A DNA stretch of 7,333 nt from Candidatus Pacearchaeota archaeon (GTDB lineage Archaea > Nanoarchaeota > Nanoarchaeia > Pacearchaeales > GW2011-AR1). Within the stretch, counting starts at the first letter, position 1. Every line of letters starts with the position of its first letter. Where the stretch lies: contig NZER01000340.1 in the NCBI GenBank assembly GCA_002690445.1, positions 1 to 7,333 on the forward strand, written 5' to 3'. Below are positions 1 through 5,763 of the stretch, one piece after another. The notes under the pieces are model-generated. The model had not been told where the DNA came from, searched no databases, and worked only from the letters and a program-made list of their open reading frames with translations. Made by a program: the position numbers and the translations under genes.

Positions 1-1893
1 CGTCTCCAGGGAGCTACTAACCACATGTTTAACACCTCGTGGACCACCTACTGCTTGGTAGAAGGATGCCGTCAAGCCGGCTGCAGGGGAAGTACCATGG
101 AGCTTCACCTCGATCTTGCCATTGTGTCCATTGGCGCCCGTGACTGCTGCCTGCAAAAACTTAAGAGTGGTACAATGAGCAGACCCTGTAAAGACGGCTA
201 TTGAGGTGCCGCCCTCAAGTATATCGCCATTGCTAGCTGTGGGGCTGGCATGGTGGGCGGCGCCACCAATAAATCTATACTTCTTGACGGTGCCATTGGA
301 ACTTGTTAGAGCAAGTATTGAGGACGCGCTGAGGAAGGCATATCCAAGGCTGGACGTAGCGCCGGCAACGCCGGTACCACCGTTCGCTGCTACAGCACCG
401 TATTTAGCGCCCGCTGTTGCCCCGCCGCTAATCCTTAAGTGATAGGATGCGCGAGGCTTCGCAAAGCCGGCATAGGAGCCGCTGAACTTCATCATTGTAT
501 AAACTTTCGAGCCGGTATTAGCGCCAACTGAATGTCCTGCATATTTGGGAGGACCAAAATAGCCGAAGGGAAGCAGGGCATCTTCTGTGGCGCCGGCTTC
601 AACGTCTGCATTCATCTCTACATATACGTAGCGGGATTGGTTGGGGTACTCACCGTACTCTCTGAGAGTGCGGTTGGTGGTATCCCATGCGTTATACTTG
701 TCTCCAATCTTTCGTGCAATAAAGCTGGGATCGGTCGGGTTAAGTGAACAATTGTCAAATCTCTCAACCACCTCAACGTTGTTATCGGTATCGTTAATGT
801 TGCGTAGGACCACGGAAAACGTTCCGTATTCGGTCACTGATGTGTTAGATTGTCTAATGTTCTCAATAGAAACCTTTACATGCTTTTGGAGCCATTCGCC
901 GTGACCGCGACCTTGGAGGCGGAATAGCTTTTGCATGTTTTGGGGCTTATAGCTTGTGGCAATGCCTGTGTCTTGTCCGATAAACCATCCTGCGACGCCT
1001 TCACGGGACTCCTGTCCTTTCATCTTTGCGGGACCTATGGTTGGTGCTCCAACCGATCCGGAACCGAGCGCTAGGAGAATTCCCAAACATTGGGTGCCCA
1101 CAGCGCCGGCATCTCGAACGTTTTGTTCGAAAGTTTCGCCAAGCCAATAATCAATCTCTGCCGAAGTGGGATAATAACTACCACTTCCTGCAAGTTGGGG
1201 GTTTGTGCTGAATTGCTGGCGAATGAATTTTTGTGAATTGTCATCAAAATTGAATGTAAATGTCTGAGCCCCTTGTGCGGCGCCGTCAATCGCCATCTTG
1301 AAGACACCCTGGCTATCCGAAAGGATGACGGTGCCTGCAGATGCGGTGGTGTATTCCGGGGACATTCCCCAAACGGCACCACTTAACCGGATGCTACCAT
1401 TGTTAAGGTACCAAATCGCTGCACAGTCCATCGTTCCCAAGTTGCCCTCATGATCGCCTGTGACGCTCGAAGACTTAATCAGGAACAGACCATAGGCGCC
1501 GCCGCCTGCGACGGGGGTCGGAATGGTTTGCCAGCCAGCCTTAGCTGCGGGGCTTCCGTCGTTATTCGTAGATTGCTGCCCGAGAAGGCGGACGTAGGTA
1601 AGGGGAGCCACGCCAGAGGCTAAGAAAGCCTTGGCCGCATACGTCCCGTACATGGGGGATTGGAGGTTTCCTTCGCGGTAAATATCGCCGCCGGCATTGC
1701 CGGGAACCGTGTCGCCAAACTGGTTGACGAAGTCGCTATACGACTCAATTTTAATGGGCTGCATGGCAAGACCCTTGCGGGAGCGTCCTATGACCACAGG
1801 ACCAATGGCATCTGGCGAATTCGGAATGAACGAATTATCGATTTCGTTAATGAAAACGCCAGGAGATACAAACTTAAAGTTTTTAACAGACAT
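1..1893 (-). CDS. Contractile tail sheath protein, gp18-like (partial, C-terminus outside window)
   Basis: This would form the contractile sheath around the tail tube and drive DNA injection by contracting. The frame is open from ATG at 1893 to the window edge, giving 631 residues with no stop, so the C-terminus is missing. Residues 8-22 (FVSPGVFINEIDNSF) match the usual sheath opening, and residues 31-41 (GPVVIGRSRKG) followed by a DFVNQFG stretch are also typical of T4-like sheath proteins. A GAGGG Shine-Dalgarno lies 10 nt upstream of the start. Residues from about 480 to the edge are Gly/Ala/Ser-rich. They include a segment ending in GANGHNGKIEV (near 584) that looks like an inserted beta-rich domain rather than sheath core. 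The conserved C-terminal sheath core must lie beyond the window, so the protein should exceed T4 gp18 (659 aa). It follows the gp15-like gene after a 116-bp gap that may hold its own promoter. The assignment is firm; the insert is inferred. Confidence 0.93.
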   Translation of the reverse strand, partial: MSVKNFKFVSPGVFINEIDNSFIPNSPDAIGPVVIGRSRKGLAMQPIKIESYSDFVNQFGDTVPGNAGGDIYREGNLQSPMYGTYAAKAFLASGVAPLTYVRLLGQQSTNNDGSPAAKAGWQTIPTPVAGGGAYGLFLIKSSSVTGDHEGNLGTMDCAAIWYLNNGSIRLSGAVWGMSPEYTTASAGTVILSDSQGVFKMAIDGAAQGAQTFTFNFDDNSQKFIRQQFSTNPQLAGSGSYYPTSAEIDYWLGETFEQNVRDAGAVGTQCLGILLALGSGSVGAPTIGPAKMKGQESREGVAGWFIGQDTGIATSYKPQNMQKLFRLQGRGHGEWLQKHVKVSIENIRQSNTSVTEYGTFSVVLRNINDTDNNVEVVERFDNCSLNPTDPSFIARKIGDKYNAWDTTNRTLREYGEYPNQSRYVYVEMNADVEAGATEDALLPFGYFGPPKYAGHSVGANTGSKVYTMMKFSGSYAGFAKPRASYHLRISGGATAGAKYGAVAANGGTGVAGATSSLGYAFLSASSILALTSSNGTVKKYRFIGGAAHHASPTASNGDILEGGTSIAVFTGSAHCTTLKFLQAAVTGANGHNGKIEVKLHGTSPAAGLTASFYQAVGGPRGVKHVVSSSLET

Positions 1894-2009
1894 CTTTGTG
1901 AAACCCTCTTTGCGTGAAATAGTCTAATTGAGAATCAATCAACAGTAAATAGTTTACGCATTTTCAAAAGTCTTGAAGGAAACAAATAATTTTGGCTCCA
2001 GTTCAGGAA
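1894..2009. other. Intergenic gap between gp15-like and sheath genes
   Basis: This A/T-rich 116-bp spacer has no ORF. It carries the sheath ribosome binding site (GAGGG at 1904-1908), a perfect short dyad at 1945-1957 and a weaker related copy at 1916-1925. The shared ACTATTT core (minus strand) of the two copies is exactly 30 bp apart. A small 5-bp inverted repeat lies at 1963-1977 (TTCAA...TTGAA). I see no convincing intrinsic terminator, so readthrough from the neck genes into the sheath gene is possible. Confidence 0.6.
1945..1957. promoter_or_regulatory. A/T-rich dyad motif upstream of sheath gene, possible late promoter element
   Basis: The plus-strand sequence GTAAATAGTTTAC is a perfect 5-bp inverted repeat around TAG. 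Related sequences occur in the other three intergenic gaps. It ends about 52 bp upstream of the sheath start. It could be a phage late-promoter element, but it does not match the T4 TATAAATA box on the gene-coding strand, so the role is inferred. Confidence 0.35.
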
Positions 2010-2894
2010 CTAATCCTCTATAAAGGAGGATTGACCAGGAAGTGGTACCGATTCCCTCGGGAAGGTTATTTCGACGGCATTTTCCTCTATTTTGACCAGT
2101 GGTCGGTTATCGTTTTCACCCTCGCCGATAAGATACCCCAATACTTTGATGGTAACTTCCGTGGAAAACATGCGCATTTCCTCGGCTAAATCGTTAACAT
2201 TGTTGTCATGTTTAAAATCCTGATCGATGAATGCCTCGTATAGGTGTCCGTTTCTTCGCATCACAAAGGAATTGATTTGCCCGGTGCGAGCAATGAAGGG
2301 CGCCACCAACTCGTTCATTTGCTGCTGGTATTCTGTTTTGAGTGTAATCTTGTAATCTACATTAACATATACAGGGATGGGAATAGAAAGTGTCTGAATT
2401 ACTACCTTCTTGTTGGTCCGGGGGTAGAACTTTTGTTGCACCACGTTCTTCGGGAGCATTCTCATTGATGCTGCCACGGCAAAGTTTCGAGTTTTATCTT
2501 CAACAATCCTCTTGGCAATCACCATGCGACCGGTACGACCATCCCTGTTATTAGAATAAGTTTGTGCCTGATAAGCGCCTTTGCGTTCGGGATCTTTGGT
2601 AATGCCCGTCCTTTCGACACTCAAGAGGGGCAGTTTAAGGGCACCAGCATCATCTCGTAACTGTTTTTCGTTTTTGATCTGGTAAGATCTCTCGGGTGCT
2701 TGCCATAGGACGGGGACAAGTGAGTTCCCTTCGTTAGTCTTGGCAGTTAATTCTAAGTCTTTCTTAATCCAAGACACCATACAGTAATCGATATCTTCCA
2801 GGGTGGAAGCTAACATCCCAATTTCAGATAAACCGACGGAGCCTGTGCTCGGAAGATCTGGCAAGAGTGCAAAATCAAAATTATCAGGTAGCAT
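2010..2894 (-). CDS. Tail completion / sheath terminator protein, gp15-like
   Basis: In T4, gp15 caps the finished tail and docks it to the neck; this 294-residue protein (T4 gp15 is 272) probably does the same. The chosen start gives MLPDNFDF, because AAAGGGG sits 7 nt upstream. An earlier in-frame ATG at 2978 would add 28 residues lying entirely inside the preceding gene. Family-like features are LVPVLWQAPERSYQ at 59-72, a LPLLSVERTGI block at 88-98, and IPIPVYVNVDYKITLKTEY at 171-189, followed by an amphipathic stretch ending in VAPFIARTGQ (197-206). This is the pattern of a conserved 'VPV.Y..PER' N-half followed by a 'P..L.Y.I.I.T.Y..QM..I..PF' segment in gp15 homologues. It overlaps the gp14-like gene by 11 nt, which suggests translational coupling, and the sheath gene follows. 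The assignment rests on recalled motifs and position, not a search. Confidence 0.8.
   Translation of the reverse strand: MLPDNFDFALLPDLPSTGSVGLSEIGMLASTLEDIDYCMVSWIKKDLELTAKTNEGNSLVPVLWQAPERSYQIKNEKQLRDDAGALKLPLLSVERTGITKDPERKGAYQAQTYSNNRDGRTGRMVIAKRIVEDKTRNFAVAASMRMLPKNVVQQKFYPRTNKKVVIQTLSIPIPVYVNVDYKITLKTEYQQQMNELVAPFIARTGQINSFVMRRNGHLYEAFIDQDFKHDNNVNDLAEEMRMFSTEVTIKVLGYLIGEGENDNRPLVKIEENAVEITFPRESVPLPGQSSFIED
2012..2032 (-). repeat. Short hairpin overlapping the gp15-like stop codon
   Basis: AATCCTC at 2012-2018 and GAGGATT at 2026-2032 are perfect 7-bp arms around a 7-nt loop. On the minus strand it begins in the last codons of the gp15-like gene and its final base lies in the stop codon. 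The stem is only moderately G/C-rich and the T-rich stretch comes about 18 nt later, so it is a poor intrinsic terminator. It may protect or process the 3' end, or be coincidental. Confidence 0.3.
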
Positions 2895-3372
2895 CGAACA
2901 GCCCCTTTCTGGCTCTCTTACATACGGCGGAAATCTCAAACCCGTGATCCACTTGACCCCACAGCTTTTTATCTTCACTTAGTTTAACTATTTCATAATA
3001 GTAATCACCGTACAAAACAAAGTCCCCCTCGCGTACATACATATCCTGATCTTCTTCTAAACGACGCTTATGAAAATGTACGGCAATTTCCCAACTCTTA
3101 TCGATGCCGGCGCCTGCCATATAAGATGTGGCATATTCGGTCCACTCAACCAGAGCAAACACTCTTACGGGAGGTAAATACGTCTTTTCTATAGCCTCTC
3201 CGTAAAGCTCGTGGAAGTCGGTGCGCTGCATATCAACAGGATAATAAAGAATCTGCTGTCCGATGACCTTTTCAATAAGTTCATCATTAACCTGCTTTAC
3301 TAGGTCGCGTTCTTTCTTACCTAAAAACAAGGGGGGAGGTGGCTGTGCTGGTCTTTTCCATTCGTTTGCCAT
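2884..3372 (-). CDS. Neck protein, gp14-like
   Basis: The 162-residue product probably joins the gp13-like protein to close the portal and form the tail-binding neck. It is shorter than T4 gp14 (256 aa). Visible features are a Pro-rich start (PPPP at 11-14) and VIGQQILYYPVDMQRTDFHE at 36-55 with ELYGEA just after. That resembles the 'G..VYYLPR......LYGE' block of gp14 relatives. A beta-rich core follows, with WEIAVHFHKRRL (94-105) and YVREGDFVLYGDYYYEIVKL (112-131), matching the 'F.ISR..F......REGDLIYFP.....FEI' pattern. A weak Shine-Dalgarno (GGGG) lies 8 nt before the ATG. The gene starts 5 nt after the gp13-like stop and its end overlaps the gp15-like start by 11 nt, so all three are likely translated from one message. 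The identification combines recalled motifs with context. Confidence 0.8.
   Translation of the reverse strand: MANEWKRPAQPPPPLFLGKKERDLVKQVNDELIEKVIGQQILYYPVDMQRTDFHELYGEAIEKTYLPPVRVFALVEWTEYATSYMAGAGIDKSWEIAVHFHKRRLEEDQDMYVREGDFVLYGDYYYEIVKLSEDKKLWGQVDHGFEISAVCKRARKGLFDAT
2902..2908 (-). promoter_or_regulatory. Ribosome binding site that fixes the gp15-like start
   Basis: On the minus strand AAAGGGG lies 7 nt upstream of the ATG at 2894, inside the end of the gp14-like gene. This favours the MLPDNFDF start over the in-frame ATG at 2978. Confidence 0.7.
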
Positions 3373-3377
3373 TTAAT

Positions 3378-4646
3378 TTACCCCACGAAAATTGGCAGCG
3401 GGCTATTTTTAAAGGTTGTGGCCGTTGCCTCCGATTTTTCACTATCCTTCTTGATCAATTCTGTGTATTCCATTGCTGCTAGCATATCTACTAGCTTGTC
3501 TCTTAGTTCTGCTTGTTCTGTTTTTGCTTGACTTAAAAGTTCTGCATGGTTTAGTGTGACACTGTCGCCAGGAATAGGGACAGTCGTAAACTTTCCTCTA
3601 ATCTGTCCCAACATTTCTTTGCATACAGATAAAGCATACTTTCGAATCCACTGTTTACCAATCGCATTAATGTTCCTAAAGGGGATATTGCTATAAGGAA
3701 GCGTATTCATATTATTAACGCCCTTCACTCCGTCTTCGTATCCGGCGCCTGTCGCTGTAGCATCTTTCTTAATGTAGAATTCAAACCAAATCTTATCGCT
3801 CATGAACGGATAATAGCTCGGATTGGGATAAAGCTTTAGTTTGTTGTTTTTAAGTGCATATGAATAATGAGATGTTCTTGTCCAGATGGAGTCTTCATAC
3901 ATAATCGCTTGAAGCTTGTTCTGCCATGTTGGAATGATCTCAAAGGTTGAGTCATCGGCAAATTGCCCGTAGGTAGAGTAATTTCCTACCACCCCAACGC
4001 CTCCGTAATAGCCATAAAAGCGCCACATGGCTCGTGGCGATTTAAAATATACCCGGGTAATGAATATTCGCTCATTATCCACCTTTCCGGCATAGGTCAC
4101 TGCGTTGCCGGATTCATCTTTGCCTGAATCGCTAGCGGTCTGCACGATGGCTTGGAGGTTATAGTCTTGAGTGTTCATGCGGGGCACTATCGATCCGGAG
4201 TAAATGGTGGTCGTTCCACCATAGCCCCCAAGCGTAGAAACACCGTCTCCAACGCGTTGAGCATAGGAAACTTGAAAACGAGGGAAGCGCAGATTGGAGC
4301 CCGTAGGTCCCGTTAGTTGCGCGCCTAAGTGATCAAACGTCCCTGTGGTGTCACCTAACGTGTCCGACAAGGAGTTCTTGCTTTGGTGTAGGTTGACGAT
4401 ATAAGAGTATTCTAGGACTGCTTCTTCATAAGCAGCATACACATTTCCGGGCGTTAGCTCAATGTCTATTACATCGCCGCCTAATTTCTTATACACATAG
4501 GCAACTTGCATGGAAGCGCCACTTAAGAAATTGGCAGATCCGGTGTAAGCCCCAATCGGGCACCCCGCCGTGACTTTGTCGTAGCTACCCGTGCTTGTTA
4601 GAATAACTGCGCTAGTGGTAGATTTTGGATTAAGATTTGTTGGCAT
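3378..4646 (-). CDS. Neck / head-completion protein, gp13-like
   Basis: The 422-residue product is probably the head-completion neck protein that binds the portal after DNA packaging. The N-terminal part contains AYVYKKLGGDVIDIELTPGN (49-68) followed by a helix with YEEAVLEYS (73-81). This is an adaptor-like arrangement also present in T4 gp13 homologues. The C-terminal region has IRKYALSVCKEMLGQIRGKF (334-353), then PIPG (357-360), LNHAELL, and a charged helix with EQAELRDKLVDML. Those elements are the recognisable 'RRYAL...E.LG..R.KF...P.PGG...LNG.EL...A..E...L...L' region of the family. It ends in SPLPIFVG. It is about 110 residues longer than T4 gp13 (309 aa), and the extra lies in a Gly/Tyr-rich middle. 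A GGGG Shine-Dalgarno lies 9 nt upstream of the ATG; another ATG at 4650 is out of frame. First gene of a compact 13-14-15 trio. Confidence 0.83.
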   Translation of the reverse strand: MPTNLNPKSTTSAVILTSTGSYDKVTAGCPIGAYTGSANFLSGASMQVAYVYKKLGGDVIDIELTPGNVYAAYEEAVLEYSYIVNLHQSKNSLSDTLGDTTGTFDHLGAQLTGPTGSNLRFPRFQVSYAQRVGDGVSTLGGYGGTTTIYSGSIVPRMNTQDYNLQAIVQTASDSGKDESGNAVTYAGKVDNERIFITRVYFKSPRAMWRFYGYYGGVGVVGNYSTYGQFADDSTFEIIPTWQNKLQAIMYEDSIWTRTSHYSYALKNNKLKLYPNPSYYPFMSDKIWFEFYIKKDATATGAGYEDGVKGVNNMNTLPYSNIPFRNINAIGKQWIRKYALSVCKEMLGQIRGKFTTVPIPGDSVTLNHAELLSQAKTEQAELRDKLVDMLAAMEYTELIKKDSEKSEATATTFKNSPLPIFVG

Positions 4647-4716
4647 GCATAGGTACCCCTACTCCCTAAATAGTAAACATAGACGCAAAACTCAGTGCCT
4701 ATAAGTTGTTTATTTT
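4647..4716. other. Intergenic gap upstream of the gp13-like gene
   Basis: This 70-bp spacer holds the gp13-like ribosome binding site (GGGG at 4656-4659) and a copy of the TAAATAGT-type motif at 4667-4678. A weak stem with a large loop can be drawn from ATAGGC/GTCTAT (minus strand, about 4680-4703), but it lacks a G/C-rich stem and a T-tract, so I do not call a terminator. Confidence 0.5.
4667..4678. promoter_or_regulatory. TAAATAGT-type motif upstream of neck gene trio, possible promoter element
   Basis: The plus strand reads TAAATAGTAAAC; the minus strand, in the direction of the genes, reads GTTTACTATTTA. It lies 21-32 bp upstream of the gp13-like start, a plausible place for a -10 element of the neck operon. 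The role is inferred from recurrence in the other gaps. Confidence 0.35.
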
Positions 4717-5010
4717 TTAGTCAGCAGCAGTAGTCGTGCTTTTGGTGGCAGTCGTCTTAGTTTTTGTGGTTTTTCGGACACTCTTGACGGTCTTTTTTGT
4801 CACCTTGGGTGCTACCGTGGTATCAGTTTCTACTGTAGTTACCTTGGGGGCACCCAGGGCTGGGACTGGGACGACTACATCGCTCGTCTTCGTCTCAACT
4901 GACGCAACCGTCTTCGGAATCCATGTTGGTGTTTCAACAACGGTTTCAGTAGCGCTTGTGTTGGCTGCGCGAGCCTTTAATTTCCACATTAATCTTTTAC
5001 GAGGGTTCAT
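4717..5010 (-). CDS. Small basic Thr/Lys-rich protein of unknown function
   Basis: I do not recognise a family for this 97-residue protein. It opens with a strongly basic segment, MNPRKRLMWKLKARAAN. A Val/Thr/Pro-rich middle follows, then a low-complexity tail rich in Thr, Lys and Ala (about 72-97). Roughly a quarter of all residues are Thr. There is no signal peptide, membrane segment or catalytic motif. It looks largely disordered. A good AAGGAG Shine-Dalgarno (5019-5024) lies 8 nt upstream of the ATG, and strand and spacing fit the neighbouring structural genes, so it is very likely translated. Its place between the head genes and the neck trio suggests a virion-associated or assembly-accessory role, for example binding DNA or capsid through its basic ends. 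That is inference only. An antisense ORF over the same stretch encodes an artefactual hydrophobic peptide. Confidence 0.75.
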   Translation of the reverse strand: MNPRKRLMWKLKARAANTSATETVVETPTWIPKTVASVETKTSDVVVPVPALGAPKVTTVETDTTVAPKVTKKTVKSVRKTTKTKTTATKSTTTAAD

Positions 5011-5029
5011 GGTGGGTTCTCCTTAGTGG

Positions 5030-5039
5030 TAATTAGTTA
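5030..5039. promoter_or_regulatory. Degenerate copy of the intergenic A/T motif
   Basis: The plus strand reads TAATTAGTTA (minus TAACTAATTA), one base away from the TAACTATTTA core shared by the other gaps. It lies 20-29 bp upstream of the 97-residue protein start. Low confidence because the spacer is A/T-rich overall. Confidence 0.25.
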
Positions 5040-5049
5040 TAAAATATTC

Positions 5050-5079
5050 AAAAAGAAAAGCCCCCTCCAAAGAGGGGGC
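5050..5079 (-). terminator. Intrinsic terminator after the 158-residue protein gene
   Basis: The hairpin at 5060-5079 has a perfect 8-bp G/C-rich stem (minus strand GCCCCCTC / GAGGGGGC) with a TTTG loop. On the minus strand it is followed at once by TTTTCTTTTT. It lies 24 nt past the stop at 5103. On the plus strand the stem is followed by AAAACATAAAG, so it points in the direction of the genes. Confidence 0.88.
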
Positions 5080-5102
5080 AAAACATAAAGATATATTTTA
5101 GT

Positions 5103-5579
5103 TTAGCTAGCGGTGAAACCAGTGGCACATATGGCCTCTAGGATTCGCCAATTGGTGCCATCACCAATAATTGTACAATGATCGCCAACAATGTGGTCAT
5201 CAGCAAAGCCAAGTACGGTCTGGTTATAGGCCGCACGTGACGCGTCGGTTCCGTCCACAAGTTGCGTTATCACGGTGCCAACAACCGATGCTGAACCAGC
5301 ATCAATTAAAAGCGATTTGCCGCTGGTGCCGACACAAAGAAATGTGTAAGTCAAGCCAGCAGTGACTGTCGTTGGAAGTGTCACTGTGACGTCGCTAGCA
5401 GCGATGTCAAAGCGAAGCACTTTGTTGCTGTCCGCAGACGTCAAAGTCGTATCTGCCGTAATCGTATCAGGCATACCGATTTTCACCCCGTTGAGCGTGG
5501 TGTTCGTTAAGGCCAGTTCTCTTTTTAAATTTTGTATTAGAGCTTGGGTTCTAGCCAAGCCTACTCTTTTTGTTCCCAT
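5103..5579 (-). CDS. Capsid-adjacent structural protein, possible head decoration or accessory protein
   Basis: The 158-residue product has two parts. An N-terminal basic helix, MGTKRVGLARTQALIQNLKR, is followed from about residue 40 by a beta-rich domain with LTSADSNKVLRFD (46-58), VTVTLPTTVTAGLTYTFLCV (64-83) and IIGDGTNWRILEA (137-149). The 'L...D.GK...F......TLP....G..Y.F' pattern is common in small beta-sandwich domains of phage virion surface proteins. I recall similar openings in capsid-adjacent proteins of uncultured marine myoviruses, unverified. The start at 5579 was chosen because GGAGGG lies 10 nt upstream; the earlier ATG at 5597 overlaps that ribosome binding site and would add six residues. 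It follows the capsid gene after a terminator and is followed by its own terminator, so it appears to be a single-gene transcription unit, as expected for an abundant virion protein. A Soc/Hoc-like role is inferred. Confidence 0.8.
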   Translation of the reverse strand: MGTKRVGLARTQALIQNLKRELALTNTTLNGVKIGMPDTITADTTLTSADSNKVLRFDIAASDVTVTLPTTVTAGLTYTFLCVGTSGKSLLIDAGSASVVGTVITQLVDGTDASRAAYNQTVLGFADDHIVGDHCTIIGDGTNWRILEAICATGFTAS

Positions 5580-5589
5580 AGTTTTATAA

Positions 5590-5595
5590 CCCTCC
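5590..5595 (-). promoter_or_regulatory. Ribosome binding site that fixes the 158-residue protein start
   Basis: On the minus strand GGAGGG lies 10 nt before the ATG at 5579. The alternative ATG at 5597 runs into this site and has no comparable upstream purine tract, so 5579 is preferred. Confidence 0.7.
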
Positions 5596-5657
5596 ATTTG
5601 TAATCATGTCATTAAACACAATAGGATAAGACAAAAGATATACTTCTGCCTCGCTCA

Positions 5658-5667
5658 TAAATAGTTT
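5658..5667. promoter_or_regulatory. TAAATAGTTT motif between terminator and 158-residue protein gene
   Basis: The minus strand reads AAACTATTTA just after the capsid terminator and about 78 bp before the next start, a sensible place for a new promoter. On the plus strand the flanking CATAAATA is one base from the T4 late box TATAAATA, but that orientation would transcribe away from the 158-residue gene and antisense to the capsid gene. Orientation and role are unresolved. Confidence 0.35.
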
Positions 5668-5671
5668 CGCC

Positions 5672-5706
5672 CACAAAGAAGACCCCCACCTCTTTCGAGG
5701 TAGGGG
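5672..5706 (-). terminator. Intrinsic terminator after the major capsid gene
   Basis: The hairpin at 5683-5706 has a 10-bp stem with a GAAA tetraloop on the minus strand (CCCCTACCTC / GAGGTGGGGG), followed by TCTTCTTTGTGG. One pair is U-G on the minus strand but would be A-C on the plus strand, so the structure is intact only in minus-strand RNA, in agreement with the gene direction. It begins about 57 nt past the capsid stop. The T-tract is imperfect, so some readthrough is possible. Confidence 0.82.
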
Positions 5707-5748
5707 CTTTCTGTATCACGATTAGCCGTGCTTTTTACTTACTCTATG

Positions 5749-5760
5749 TTAATAGTTTAA
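5749..5760. promoter_or_regulatory. TTAATAGTTTAA motif directly after capsid stop
   Basis: This related A/T-rich sequence (minus TTAAACTATTAA, with TTAA at both ends) begins 4 nt past the capsid stop. Its position upstream of the terminator does not suit a promoter for the next gene, which weakens the promoter reading of the whole set. A 3'-end processing or protein-binding role is equally possible. Confidence 0.25.
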
Positions 5761-5763
5761 GTA

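Larger units (their letters stand above)
5011..5102. other. Intergenic gap with terminator and weak motif copy
   Basis: This 92-bp A/T-rich spacer separates the 158-residue protein gene from the 97-residue protein gene. In transcription order it contains the intrinsic terminator at 5050-5079, then TAATTAGTTA at 5030-5039 (one mismatch to the dyad seen in the other gaps), then the AAGGAG ribosome binding site at 5019-5024. The order terminator, possible promoter, ribosome binding site suggests that the next gene has its own start of transcription. Confidence 0.55.
5580..5763. other. Intergenic gap downstream of the capsid gene
   Basis: This 184-bp spacer has no gene. In transcription order it holds a TTAATAGTTTAA motif (5749-5760) directly after the capsid stop, the hairpin terminator (5672-5706), a second motif copy (5658-5667), about 60 bp of A/T-rich leader, and the GGAGGG ribosome binding site (5590-5595) for the 158-residue protein. 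Confidence 0.6.

Noticed and set aside
1071..1382. Minus-strand 103-residue ORF inside the sheath gene
   Set aside because: It lies out of frame within the sheath coding sequence, which is continuous and matches the family at its N-terminus; it has no recognisable product.
1..1700. Many GCCGGC and GGCGCC palindromes in the sheath gene
   Set aside because: They follow from frequent Gly (GGC) and Ala (GCC) codons in a Gly/Ala-rich protein; there is no regular spacing suggesting a functional array.
206..1927. Several plus-strand ORFs of 61-87 residues
   Set aside because: All lie antisense to the sheath gene, have no recognisable domains and overlap one another in different frames.
1963..1977. 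TTCAA...TTGAA inverted repeat in the gap before the sheath gene
   Set aside because: A 5-bp A/T-rich stem is too weak for a terminator and is expected by chance in such a spacer.
2895..2978. Upstream ATG at 2978 for the gp15-like gene
   Set aside because: It would add 28 residues encoded wholly inside the gp14-like gene; the ATG at 2894 has a well-placed AAAGGGG.
4736..5026. Plus-strand 96-residue hydrophobic ORF that looks like a membrane protein
   Set aside because: It is the reverse complement of the Thr/Lys/Val-rich 97-residue gene; antisense of such codons yields Val/Leu/Phe runs. The minus-strand gene has a clear ribosome binding site and fits the co-directional array.
5656..5663. Plus-strand CATAAATA as a T4-type late promoter
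   Set aside because: One base from TATAAATA, but it points away from the 158-residue gene and antisense to the capsid gene, with no plus-strand gene to serve.
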